NCBI GenBank assembly: GCA_964409685.1
Contig: CAYPEJ010000001.1
Coordinates: 186,001-250,000 of the forward strand
Reading direction: 5' to 3'
From: Clostridium_AI sp964409685
GTDB lineage: Bacteria > Bacillota > Clostridia > Lachnospirales > Lachnospiraceae
DNA length: 64,000 bases
Part shown: piece by piece, positions 45,032 to 52,513 of the stretch
Numbering within the stretch: the first letter of the stretch is position 1
How the letters are laid out: every line of letters starts with the position of its first letter
Made by a program: the position numbers and the translations under genes
The notes under the pieces: generated by a model
Database searches by the model: none
What the model saw: the letters and a program-made list of their open reading frames with translations, nothing else
Told to the model about the DNA's origin: nothing

Positions 45032-45637
45032 ATGTCCTATTTAGGTGTAGAAAGTTATAATTCAAATACATATGAAAAACAAATATACGCTAAGCAATCA
45101 AATAAGAGTGATACATTTCAAAGTACAGTTAGTGCTTTCGATGAATCATCACCAAAAACAGAAGAAATTCTTGGCTTATGTATGATTAAAGATGATAATG
45201 ATAATAGTAATCATGCTAATAGCTATCATGGAGTAAAAGCTCAATACGATGAATCATCAACATATGATAACCCAGTGCTTCTTATCACATCTAATTGCAA
45301 CGGTAAGACATCTTCTTATAAAGTTGAAATAAATAAAGTTGATCCTCAACATGCAACAGAGTTAGAGATGTTTGCATTATGTACGTATGAAGATAGTATA
45401 GGGGGACAATCCAATAGCAAGTTTGGAAGTTTTCAAAAATTAAGAAGTTTTAATTTAAATGCGAGAATGAATGGGTATATTCAAAGTTCCTCTCAAAATG
45501 ATGATTTTTTTACGGAAAATCTAGACTGGTCAAGTATGTGTAAACAGATGATGCAGGATTATTATCAAGCACATCTCATTGGTCAATTTAATGATTGCGG
45601 CAAATTACTCAATATTTTTTCAAAATACACAAAGTAA
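45032..45637 (+). CDS. Hypothetical protein, 201 residues
   Basis: It is preceded by AAGGAGG at ideal spacing. I do not recognise the family. The protein has no signal peptide or membrane span, a Ser/Asn/Asp-rich N-terminal third, a central part with VLLITSNCNGKTSSYKVEINKVDP and ATELEMFALCTYED, and a helical C-terminus (WSSMCKQMMQDYYQAHLIGQFNDCG). The ELEMFAL...GSFxxLRxF pattern suggests a folded alpha/beta domain and not a disordered protein. It follows the duplicated lipoproteins by 112 bp and ends before a strong terminator, so it may be the last gene of the lysozyme-like locus. Confidence 0.7.
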   Translation: MSYLGVESYNSNTYEKQIYAKQSNKSDTFQSTVSAFDESSPKTEEILGLCMIKDDNDNSNHANSYHGVKAQYDESSTYDNPVLLITSNCNGKTSSYKVEINKVDPQHATELEMFALCTYEDSIGGQSNSKFGSFQKLRSFNLNARMNGYIQSSSQNDDFFTENLDWSSMCKQMMQDYYQAHLIGQFNDCGKLLNIFSKYTK

Positions 45638-45682
45638 ATATAGTTAAAGTAAAAATTTTATTTTTTTAACATTTAGTACTAT

Positions 45683-45724
45683 AAAAACTAGCTGGTATCA
45701 AAACATGTCAGCTAGTTTTTTTGT
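45683..45724 (+). terminator. Intrinsic terminator after the 201-residue hypothetical gene
   Basis: AAAAACTAGCTG (45683-45694) pairs with CAGCTAGTTTTT (from 45709) over a 14-base loop and runs into seven T residues. The rest of the gap to 46053 holds no gene I can support; only a 10-bp palindrome GAGATATCTC at 45863-45872 stands out. Confidence 0.82.
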
Positions 45725-46053
45725 GTGAAAATATAGTTTGACTTGAATCATTCATGACTAGATAAAAATGCTCAAGATTACTCTTTATTATGAATCAAGG
45801 TGTCCTTTTTAGTCAAAAAAATACACAAAACGAAAATGTCAAAAATCCGTTCAAAATGAAATGAGATATCTCTCAATAACATGATTTCGTGTCTAAAATG
45901 ACAAAAAAGCCATCAAAAGTGAAAAAATGCGGTTTCCTATTACACCATCTGCCCTCATTTTCTCCACTTGACGGAGAAAGAAATACATGATAAACAAATA
46001 AGAAGAGCAATTTTTGTTTATGAAAATACTTAGTGAAAATGGGAGAGGATATC

Positions 46054-47316
46054 ATGAATTCCATATTGAAAATGCTTTTAACTGGTTTAATCGATCCAGT
46101 ATTATGGATAAAATCTATGTCAACGTTAGGCGTTCGGAAGAACAGAACACAATGTATATTCATTTTTCTAATTGATTATTGCTTAGTTTTGGGAAAAGGC
46201 ATTGTGGAAAGGTGCAATGGAGGCAATATAGTTCGAGAGTGTGCAATGTTTCTTATAATACTATATGTAATTTGGGCAACATGGTATCTATTTGAAGGTA
46301 CTTTTTATGAAAAGATAATACATATATTTATGTTTTACTGTATACTGATTGTTACGGAATTGAGTGCAATGGGGATATATATAAGTCTGTATCCAGAGAA
46401 TTTTGATAGGGGTGATAAAATACCAGATGTTATCTGTGGCATGGTAAAGATACTGCAAGGTATTTTATGTTATTATGTTTTTAAAGAAAATAAAACTACG
46501 AAGTCTCTCTATCAAAATATGGAGAGATTATCCTTGATTCTAGTTGGGTTCATAATACTATGCAATGTATACATAGAAAAAGCTATAAATAAAGAAGGCT
46601 TCACCATAACTACATTATTAGAAATCTTTTTTCTATGTTGGTATATATTAAGTTTAGTGCTTGCTTTAAAGGGAAAAAATAAGCATATTGGAGAGCTGGA
46701 ACAGAAAGCGAAGAGTAGTTTTGGTACAACAAGGCAGGTAAGTGATATCGATCAATTTCGTCATGATTTTTCAACGAATGTTTTTCTTTTAAAGAATTTC
46801 TGGTACTATAAGGACTATGAGAAATTAGAGCATTATATGGATACGGTGTTTGCTGATGTAGAAAAAGTAAAACTGCTGTTTGAACATCCCAATTTTCCAG
46901 TGAGGATTATAGTTAGTAAATTAATTCAGATGGCAGAACGTGCAGGAGTGCCCTTTTCTGTTCAGATTGAAGTAAATGAATTTGGAATGACAGATGAAGA
47001 TATTTGCACTGTGTTTTACAACATAGGTTTGAATGGATTGAATTTAGCATCGGAAGTTCCTGTAAAAAAAGCATATGTTCAGTTAGAGGCATTACATAAT
47101 GATACAGGATATATGATTCGATGTAGAAGAACATGTACCAGAGAGGAAAACAGGCAACAGGATGAAAGAAAGGATTTAGAAAGTGTTGCATTTGGTATGG
47201 AATTGATAGACAGGATTATAAAAAAGTACGGTGGAACAGTGGAAAAGAAGAAAGGAAAATCCCAATGGAAAAACATTTTTGAAGAAGAGGTGATACTTCA
47301 GATTCCTTATAAGTAA
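46054..47316 (+). CDS. AgrC-like GHKL sensor histidine kinase 1
   Basis: ATG 46054, six bases after GGAGAGG, aligns with the start of its paralogue downstream (MNSILKMLLTGLIDPVLW against MAFILEIVLTGWIDPFLW); the GTG at 46033 is less likely. The 420-residue protein has a six-helix membrane domain over about the first 205 residues. A dimerisation box follows with a phospho-accepting histidine (QFRHDFSTNV, H237) and then a GHKL ATPase domain (NIGLNGLNLASE, AFGMELIDRIIKKYGG). In the N box the usual Glu after NG is Asn, so ATP binding may be impaired. Peptide sensing is inferred from the neighbouring AgrD-like gene and LytTR regulator. Confidence 0.85.
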   Translation: MNSILKMLLTGLIDPVLWIKSMSTLGVRKNRTQCIFIFLIDYCLVLGKGIVERCNGGNIVRECAMFLIILYVIWATWYLFEGTFYEKIIHIFMFYCILIVTELSAMGIYISLYPENFDRGDKIPDVICGMVKILQGILCYYVFKENKTTKSLYQNMERLSLILVGFIILCNVYIEKAINKEGFTITTLLEIFFLCWYILSLVLALKGKNKHIGELEQKAKSSFGTTRQVSDIDQFRHDFSTNVFLLKNFWYYKDYEKLEHYMDTVFADVEKVKLLFEHPNFPVRIIVSKLIQMAERAGVPFSVQIEVNEFGMTDEDICTVFYNIGLNGLNLASEVPVKKAYVQLEALHNDTGYMIRCRRTCTREENRQQDERKDLESVAFGMELIDRIIKKYGGTVEKKKGKSQWKNIFEEEVILQIPYK

Positions 47317-47342
47317 GACCGTTTATAAACAAAATTCTGTTA

Positions 47343-47371
47343 TTGTTTCTAAAAAAAGATAATGTTATAAT
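47343..47371 (+). promoter_or_regulatory. Promoter for the second kinase/AgrD/regulator block
   Basis: TTGTTT (47343-47348) and TATAAT (47366-47371) are 17 bases apart, giving a start about 25 bases ahead of the ATG at 47403. It lies in the 86-bp gap between the two kinase genes, so kinase 2, agrD and the LytTR regulator can be expressed separately from kinase 1. Confidence 0.6.
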
Positions 47372-47402
47372 CAAATTAATTACATAATGAGGAGAGAACA
47401 GA

Positions 47403-48677
47403 ATGGCTTTTATATTAGAAATTGTTTTAACTGGTTGGATTGATCCGTTTTTGTGGTTTAAGTCCATGTCTGCATTGTATGTTTTAAAAAGCAAGAAACG
47501 ATGTATTTGGTCATTTTTAGTTTATGGTGTGTTACTTATAGTCAAACAGTTGACTTCAAATCATACAGGGAATCCGCTTTTACAGGTAATTACAATAGTT
47601 GTCATCGAATTATATTTGATTTTTGCAACCGTATTTCTATTTAAAGGGCATTTGCGTGAAAAAATAATAAGTATTTTTGTTTTTTATTGTATACTGATTG
47701 TAACAGAGTTGATTGTATTGAAATGTTATGTTGCTCTAGCACATACCGATTTGGATAATATAGTTCAGAATAGAATAGCAAACAATATATGTGGTGTTAT
47801 GATTACTTTCTTAAAGGTAATAGCATGTTATTGTTTCTTTGGAAGTGCAAAGATAAAACATTTTTTTTACTGTTATAAGGAAAGAGTATTTTTGGCTGTA
47901 ATGGTTATTGCTATGCTGTTTTTCTTGATGTCAAAAACGTTTTTACATAGGAAACAATCCAATGTGTCTTTTGTGACAGATACATTGTGGTTATTGTTTT
48001 TATGGAATGTTTTTAGTTCCCTAATTACATTGAAAGAGAAAGATAACGATATATCTGATTTACAACACGATATAAGAAAAAGTATGGAGCGAAATGAGTT
48101 GGCACAGGATATTGACCGCTTTAAGTATAATTATGAAGTCAATATGTTTGTACTGAAAAATCTGTTTTGTAATCAGCAATATGACACGTTTGGGGCATAT
48201 ATGGAGAAAGCTTTTGTAGATGTGGAGAAAGCAGAATTATTATTCAATCACTCCAATATGGCAATCCGAATTTTAATGGGTGGATTGATTCAGACTGCCC
48301 AAGAAATGAAGGTTCCATTCTCTGTCCGGATTCCAGTGCAGGAATTTGGAATGGAGGATAAAGATATCTGTTCTATTCTGCAGAATCTTGTTAAAAATGG
48401 GCTAGAGGCTGCAGCACAAGTACCTCGTGATATAGCCCATGTATCCTTACAGGTATTACCGAATGAAGAGGGATATGAAATCAGGTGCAGTAACGAGTGT
48501 ATGGGAAATGTTGATTTTACAAAAACCTCAAAACGTGATAAAAAGGCACATGGATTTGGAGTTAGGATTGTAGATAAACTTGTAAGGAAATATTATGGGA
48601 TTTTGACAAGACAATGTGTGGAAACGGAAAGAGCAGGAATTAGTCATGTTACCGTATCTATTCGCATTACTTTATAG
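47403..48677 (+). CDS. AgrC-like GHKL sensor kinase 2, lacking the phospho-histidine
   Basis: This 424-residue paralogue of the preceding kinase has the same six-helix sensor layout. In the dimerisation box the sequence is DRFKYNYEVNMFVLKN where kinase 1 has DQFRHDFSTNVFLLKN. The accepting His is therefore Tyr and the next Asp is Asn. The ATPase domain looks better preserved than in kinase 1 (NLVKNGLEAA N box, AHGFGVRIVDKLV G box). It could phosphorylate kinase 1 in a heterodimer, or act as an unphosphorylated sensor. It has its own promoter and is followed after 35 bp by the AgrD-like peptide gene. Confidence 0.84.
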   Translation: MAFILEIVLTGWIDPFLWFKSMSALYVLKSKKRCIWSFLVYGVLLIVKQLTSNHTGNPLLQVITIVVIELYLIFATVFLFKGHLREKIISIFVFYCILIVTELIVLKCYVALAHTDLDNIVQNRIANNICGVMITFLKVIACYCFFGSAKIKHFFYCYKERVFLAVMVIAMLFFLMSKTFLHRKQSNVSFVTDTLWLLFLWNVFSSLITLKEKDNDISDLQHDIRKSMERNELAQDIDRFKYNYEVNMFVLKNLFCNQQYDTFGAYMEKAFVDVEKAELLFNHSNMAIRILMGGLIQTAQEMKVPFSVRIPVQEFGMEDKDICSILQNLVKNGLEAAAQVPRDIAHVSLQVLPNEEGYEIRCSNECMGNVDFTKTSKRDKKAHGFGVRIVDKLVRKYYGILTRQCVETERAGISHVTVSIRITL

Positions 48678-48712
48678 AGAACAAAAGAGAAGAATTACTA
48701 GGAGGTGATAAA

Positions 48713-48862
48713 ATGAAAAAACTGGAACAGCTAGTTGCAAAAGTTGCAAGAGATTACGCAGATAAAAGTGTAAATGGTTGGACGTGTAACCTTTTTTATT
48801 TTCAACCAAAAGTAACCGAACAATTAAAAGAACGACTAAAAGAAACGAGAAAGAAAATTTGA
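48713..48862 (+). CDS. agrD: AgrD-like cyclic-lactone autoinducer prepeptide
   Basis: This 49-codon gene follows GGAGGTG at 48701-48707 with ideal spacing. The peptide has the AgrD layout: an amphipathic N-terminal leader (LEQLVAKVARDYADK), a core WTCNLFYF with a single Cys that would form the thiolactone with the residue four positions on, and a charged C-terminal tail starting QPKVTEQLKE, close to the QPKVPxxL that follows the core in clostridial AgrD peptides. Mature peptide boundaries are inferred. An AgrB protease is expected for processing but none is in the window. The gene lies between kinase 2 and the LytTR regulator. Confidence 0.82.
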   Translation: MKKLEQLVAKVARDYADKSVNGWTCNLFYFQPKVTEQLKERLKETRKKI

Positions 48863-48868
48863 TTAGGG

Positions 48869-48895
48869 AAGAGGGGGTGTTTTTTACTCCCTCTT
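48869..48895 (+). promoter_or_regulatory. Hairpin between agrD and the LytTR regulator gene
   Basis: AAGAGGGGGT (48869-48878) pairs with ACTCCCTCTT (48886-48895), a 10-bp stem with one wobble and a seven-base T-rich loop. It starts 7 bases after the agrD stop. No T-run follows, so it looks more like a processing or attenuating hairpin that would favour agrD message over the regulator. Confidence 0.5.
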
Positions 48896-48930
48896 ATATA
48901 GAATTAAAATGCAGAGCATGGGGAGGCATC

Positions 48931-49668
48931 ATGAAACCATTAAAGATTTATGTGTGCGAAGATGAAGACATTAGTTTAGGGATTAACAAAGTTGTGTTAG
49001 AGAAAATTTTGGAAGAAAAGAACATAAAGGCACAGATTACATACAGCCATAACTATAAAGAACAGGATGAAAAAAATTTAGCAAGTATAGAGCTGGCAAT
49101 ATTGGATATTGATTTAGGAGAAAGCACGATAAATGGAATTCAGTTAGCTAAGAAAATATTGGAGATGAATTCAAGTGCTGTATTCATTTTCATTACCTCT
49201 CACATTGAATTGGCATATGAGGCAACAAAGATTCATTTAAGCGGATTTTTAGATAAACCATTGAAGCCGTCTGAGTTTAAAGATGCACTAGCAAAGGCAA
49301 TTACACAGGTAAATGGTTCCCGCATAAAAAATTCCAATAATAACATTGCAACATTCCAGAAAGGAAAGTATCTTTTAAAAGAGAAAAGTATTATCAGTGT
49401 AGAAAAACTGCCAAATACCCATGAAGTTGAAATCCATACAACAGAAAATAAGCTTCAGGCATATGACACTATTAAAGATACAGAGAGGCGTCTGTCCAAT
49501 AATTTTGTTAAATTGAATAGTTCTGTACTTGTGAATTTATCTTATATATTCAATATTGAGGGAGATATCGTCGTCATGCGGGGCGGAGACAAATATAATG
49601 TTTCGGTACGAAATCGAGAAAAAGTAAGAAAAGCATATGAAGAATACATAGAAAGAAGATTAATTTAA
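48931..49668 (+). CDS. AgrA-like LytTR response regulator
   Basis: ATG 48931, five bases after GGGAGG, is preferred over upstream in-frame starts, because the protein then begins MKPLKIYVCEDED at the receiver's first strand. The 245-residue protein has an intact receiver: acidic pair CEDED, phospho-acceptor D59 in ILDIDLGE, ITSH and the KP motif (DKPLKP). A LytTR DNA-binding domain follows (KEKSIISVEKLPNTHEVEIHT, RLSNNFVKLNSSVLVNLSYI). It is the expected output protein of the kinases upstream. Targets are unknown; LytTR proteins usually bind pairs of short direct repeats about 21-22 bp apart. Confidence 0.9.
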   Translation: MKPLKIYVCEDEDISLGINKVVLEKILEEKNIKAQITYSHNYKEQDEKNLASIELAILDIDLGESTINGIQLAKKILEMNSSAVFIFITSHIELAYEATKIHLSGFLDKPLKPSEFKDALAKAITQVNGSRIKNSNNNIATFQKGKYLLKEKSIISVEKLPNTHEVEIHTTENKLQAYDTIKDTERRLSNNFVKLNSSVLVNLSYIFNIEGDIVVMRGGDKYNVSVRNREKVRKAYEEYIERRLI

Positions 49669-49732
49669 AAAACAGACAAAAACAGATATGTAAAAAAAGC
49701 ACATTAAAATGAAAAAAAACACGAATTTTTTA

Positions 49733-49760
49733 TTGTTTTAGAATACAGATATGATATATT
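49733..49760 (+). promoter_or_regulatory. Possible promoter of the structured RNA region
   Basis: TTGTTT at 49733-49738 and TATATT at 49755-49760 are 16 bases apart; an alternative -10, TATGAT, lies at 49750. The match is moderate, but it is placed just ahead of the paired region starting at 49775. Confidence 0.35.
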
Positions 49761-49765
49761 TTCCA

Positions 49766-49942
49766 ATGAAATGTGATACCATTTGAAGTCTCGGAACCTC
49801 TACAGTAAAATATCATTGTAGATAACAGAGACAACATTGTGAGAGCAAAGTAAACCAGATTTGTATCATGAAAGGTATCCACTACCTGCAAATTAAAAGT
49901 CTCATTCTACACGCAGTTTTGTAGCATGGGACTTTTTGTTGT
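49766..49942 (+). ncRNA. Candidate structured RNA downstream of the Agr-like regulator
   Basis: This roughly 175-base untranslated stretch is built from nested complementary pieces. GATACC (49775-49780) pairs with GGTATC (49874-49879). Inside it, GTCTC (49788) pairs with GAGAC (49828) and CTACA (49800) with TGTAG (49817). A long terminator-type hairpin follows at 49895-49936 (AAAGTCTCAT...CTACA / TGTAG...ATGGGACTTT) ending in T residues. The left arm of this last hairpin repeats the AGTCTC...CTACA pattern of the first, so alternative pairing is possible. There is no convincing coding sequence; an 18-codon frame from 49868 has no ribosome binding site. It sits where some agr systems encode a regulatory RNA, but that parallel is only positional. 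Confidence 0.5.
49895..49940 (+). terminator. Terminator hairpin of the structured RNA
   Basis: AAAAGTCTCAT (49895-49905) pairs with ATGGGACTTTT (49926-49936) with one G-T pair, and an inner CTACA/TGTAG stem (49907-49911 with 49920-49924) extends it. A T-run follows. It could also terminate transcripts coming from the regulator gene. Confidence 0.65.
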
Positions 49943-50029
49943 AATTCATGGTGGAAAGGCTTAACGCATAAGTACATAGACTCTTGGGAGCAGAATTATC
50001 TACAAAGTGCAATGCGTAAACTGGCATCG

Positions 50030-50078
50030 TAAGTTGACTTGATTACGGACATCCTAAGTTGACATCTTAGCCGACATC
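50030..50078 (+). repeat. Short direct repeats upstream of the second LytTR gene
   Basis: TAAGTTGAC occurs at 50030 and 50055, and GACATC at 50048, 50061 and 50073 (steps of 13 and 12). TAAGTTGA resembles a LytTR half-site, but the 25-base period is longer than the usual 21-22, so a regulator-binding role is tentative. Confidence 0.4.
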
Positions 50079-50144
50079 AAAGCCTACAAAAATGTACTTT
50101 TCTAATGAGCATTGTCTCATTAAGAATGGTCTGTCAATCAATGT

Positions 50145-50198
50145 GGCATATCCACAAGCAGGAAGAGGGAGTAAGCTGTAAATGGATATGCCGCTCCC
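50145..50198 (+). promoter_or_regulatory. Leader with two mutually exclusive hairpins before the LytTR gene
   Basis: GGCATATCCA (50145-50154) is perfectly complementary to TGGATATGCC (50183-50192). An internal GGGAG near 50168 can instead pair with CTCCC at 50194-50198. Only one structure can form at a time. The AAAGGAG ribosome binding site of the next gene lies 20 bases beyond, so the choice could affect its translation. Confidence 0.4.
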
Positions 50199-50230
50199 CC
50201 AAGAGCAAAACAGGACAAAGGAGCATACAT

Positions 50231-50956
50231 ATGGATTATGAAAGTTTTGTTCTTCATACTGCGATTTATGAAAATGATGTCTTTATTCAAGATACACTCT
50301 CAGAGTATGTCGTTTCATTAAGCAGAGAACTGGGATTTCTTATAAAAATACATCAATATACCAGAATGCCTCTCAATCCCCAAACCCTCATAAAGATGTG
50401 CAATTATATGAATCTTGTCATTATCAATGCAGAGTTTGACGAGAAAGGGAGTTCTCTTTGTAAGGAACTACTGAAACAAAATCGCACATTGCCGGTTATT
50501 CTAGTATCTGATGAGAATGTAGTATTGGATCCAATGCTTTCACTTGTTGGAGTAATTCAAGTTCCTGTTGATTTTGAAACATTCCGAACCATATTCCATA
50601 GGGCAATTGGTCAGCTACTATGTCAACGGCAGATTCAAAGCAGGAATCTGAATTTTATGATAGGCAGGACAAAGGTATCCCTTGAATATAAATCAGTCAT
50701 TTCACTACAGAAAATGGGAGGAAAAGTTGAAATAACAGGGCATCATGGGAGCTACCTTGCCGCCTATTCCTTAAAAAAAATGAAGGAAAAACTTCCAGAT
50801 TACTTTATCCAAATTAATCAGAAAACGATTATTAACGCAAAAGAAATTCTGTTTTTCGAGAAGAAGGAAAGAAAATTAGTAATGAAGAATAGGGAAGAAC
50901 ATGTTGTAACACAAGTATACCTTGATTGCTTAGAACAGTTTCTTCACAGTAAATGA
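50231..50956 (+). CDS. LytTR regulator with degenerate receiver domain
   Basis: The start is ATG 50231 after AAAGGAG; the in-frame extension to 50105 runs through hairpin sequence without a ribosome binding site. The 241-residue protein has a receiver-like N-terminus (FVLHTAIYENDVFIQD) in which the phospho-acceptor position is Asn (LVIINAEFDE) and the conserved Lys-Pro is lost (IQVPVD), so ordinary phosphorylation is unlikely. The C-terminal 100 residues are a LytTR DNA-binding domain (RTKVSLEYKSVISLQKMGGKVEITG, LPDYFIQINQKTIINAKEI). It probably works independently of phosphotransfer, or modulates the AgrA-like protein upstream. Confidence 0.84.
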   Translation: MDYESFVLHTAIYENDVFIQDTLSEYVVSLSRELGFLIKIHQYTRMPLNPQTLIKMCNYMNLVIINAEFDEKGSSLCKELLKQNRTLPVILVSDENVVLDPMLSLVGVIQVPVDFETFRTIFHRAIGQLLCQRQIQSRNLNFMIGRTKVSLEYKSVISLQKMGGKVEITGHHGSYLAAYSLKKMKEKLPDYFIQINQKTIINAKEILFFEKKERKLVMKNREEHVVTQVYLDCLEQFLHSK

Positions 50957-51008
50957 TAAGCCGAATGGATTCTTTGTATTTGTGACAAGTCGAAAGGTGT
51001 GTGAGTTA

Positions 51009-51425
51009 ATGTTAGTTAGAGAACTTACTTCATACGGAAAAAATTTAAAATGCCAATTGGTAAGGAGCGGAATGACACAAGTTGAATTAGCGGAAAAGGT
51101 TGGCACAAGCAAGCAGTATTTAGGAAAAATCATTTTTGGTGAAAGAGTAGGAACTATGTACCTAGATCACATAGAGCGAGAACTATTAGCAAGTGAAAAT
51201 ATAGACAGAGAAAGTACACTAACATCTTATGGGAAAGAGGTAAAGTGTAGATTGATTGAATTGAATATGACCCAGCAGGAACTAGCAGAAATGGTGGGAA
51301 CTTCAAAACAGTATTTGGGAAAAATTCTACATGGTTCGCGTTCAGGTACAAAGTATGTAGGAGAAATCAATAGAATTCTCGGATTAGGAAAACAATTTCA
51401 TATAATCCCATCTTTGACAGTTTGA
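51009..51425 (+). CDS. Tandem duplicated helix-turn-helix (XRE-like) protein
   Basis: ATG 51009 with AAAGGTG upstream is preferred to the GTG at 50982. The 138-residue protein is almost entirely two copies of one roughly 60-residue unit: LTSYGKNLKCQLVRSGMTQ-VELAEKVGTSKQYLGKI followed by a second LTSYGKEVKCRLIELNMTQ-QELAEMVGTSKQYLGKI. Each is an XRE/Cro-type helix-turn-helix. Two linked DNA-binding domains on one chain should let a monomer grip a direct repeat. Sensor or dimerisation domains are absent. It lies 52 bp after the LytTR gene and ends before a terminator with a UUCG loop, so the two may form an operon. Confidence 0.8.
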   Translation: MLVRELTSYGKNLKCQLVRSGMTQVELAEKVGTSKQYLGKIIFGERVGTMYLDHIERELLASENIDRESTLTSYGKEVKCRLIELNMTQQELAEMVGTSKQYLGKILHGSRSGTKYVGEINRILGLGKQFHIIPSLTV

Positions 51426-51451
51426 AAATAAAAAAACGTATCCAAATAGTT

Positions 51452-51477
51452 AAGGTGTCCTTCGGGGCATCTTTTTT
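51452..51477 (+). terminator. Intrinsic terminator with UUCG tetraloop
   Basis: AAGGTGTCC pairs with the GGGCATCTT stretch (two wobbles) across a TTCG loop, followed by a run of T residues. It ends the transcript of the LytTR/double-HTH pair. Confidence 0.85.
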
Positions 51478-51555
51478 CCATTTCCCTTTATGGACTTTAG
51501 AAAAAAAATAAGGTACAATAAGGAAAGAAAAAATCACTAAAGTAGAGGTGATAAA

Positions 51556-52410
51556 TTGAATAAATTCGATATAACAGAAACGGATTTTAATCCAACCGTA
51601 CTATTTGCCACAAAAAGTAAACTAATTAATGACGGATATTATCACAAACATGACTTTACCGAATTAACTTTTATCTTATCAGGCAAGGGAAAATATCATA
51701 TCGAAGGAGAAAATTATGAAGTAGAAGCAGGCGACGTGATCATGTGCAATCCAGGGGTTATGCATCAAAGCTTAGAAGCGAATGAAAAAGAGCCTATTGT
51801 AGAGTTTGTAACAGGATTTACAGATTTTCATTTTATCGGTATGCCCGAAAATTCAATTGTTTTAAACAATGGGAAATACATATTGCGAATGTCTGCAGAG
51901 AATCGTCAAGAGATTACAAAACATTGTTACGAAATGGTAGCGGAATATAGCGGAAGTAATTTGGGAAAATACTTTATGTTAAAAGCACAGCTTATGCAGG
52001 TAATTTTGATTATACTTCGAGAGATGCAACCAATTCAAGAAAAGCAAAAAGTATGTCGCTTTGAATCTTACAATCGCAATTATGTGGTAAAGAAAATTGT
52101 TAATTATTTAAATGAAAATTATGCGTGTAAGATATCATTGGATCAGATTGCTCAGAATTTATACTTAAGTCCAGTATACATATCAAAACTATTTAAAGAA
52201 GAAACAGGCGAATCACCAATTAACTATCTAATTAAAATAAGGTTAAACAAAGCAAGAGAACTTTTGGTGCAAGGTGAGTATGGCAGTATAAAAAGTATCG
52301 CTAATCAAGTTGGCTATGAAGATGTGTATCATTTTAGTAAATTATTTAAAAAATACTATGGTATTTCGCCTTTAAACTATAGCAGGAGTATGGCTGAAAA
52401 TGAAAAATAG
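51556..52410 (+). CDS. AraC-family regulator with N-terminal cupin
   Basis: The start is TTG 51556, five bases after AGAGGTG. The 284-residue protein has a cupin ligand-binding domain (YYHKHDFTELTFILSGKGKYHIEGENYEVEAGDVIMCNPGVMH, with metal-ligand-type His residues). Two AraC helix-turn-helices follow at the C-terminus (ISLDQIAQNLYLSPVYISKLFKEETGESPINYL and SIKSIANQVGYEDVYHFSKLFKKYYGISPL). Such proteins usually sense sugars or sugar derivatives in Clostridia. No sugar-utilisation gene adjoins it here. The next gene, a nitroreductase-like protein, begins about 100 bp later and could be a target, though this is not shown. Confidence 0.92.
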   Translation: MNKFDITETDFNPTVLFATKSKLINDGYYHKHDFTELTFILSGKGKYHIEGENYEVEAGDVIMCNPGVMHQSLEANEKEPIVEFVTGFTDFHFIGMPENSIVLNNGKYILRMSAENRQEITKHCYEMVAEYSGSNLGKYFMLKAQLMQVILIILREMQPIQEKQKVCRFESYNRNYVVKKIVNYLNENYACKISLDQIAQNLYLSPVYISKLFKEETGESPINYLIKIRLNKARELLVQGEYGSIKSIANQVGYEDVYHFSKLFKKYYGISPLNYSRSMAENEK

Positions 52411-52513
52411 ACAAAAAAATATCGTGAAAAAATAATAAATTGTGCATTAAAATTCACTAGTTTGTGATACACTAGATATGATAGTAAGAGTTTCAGAAAA
52501 TAGGGTGGATAGC

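Noticed and set aside
46054..49668. AgrB protease gene within the signalling island
   Set aside because: No frame between 45640 and 51430 encodes an AgrB-like membrane cysteine protease; both large membrane proteins carry GHKL kinase domains.
49868..49924. 18-codon peptide frame inside the structured RNA
   Set aside because: No ribosome binding site and the frame coincides with the terminator arms; a delta-haemolysin-like peptide is not supported.
49766..49942. 6S RNA
   Set aside because: Size and terminator fit, but I cannot see the single long rod with a central bubble; the pairing looks nested and alternative instead.
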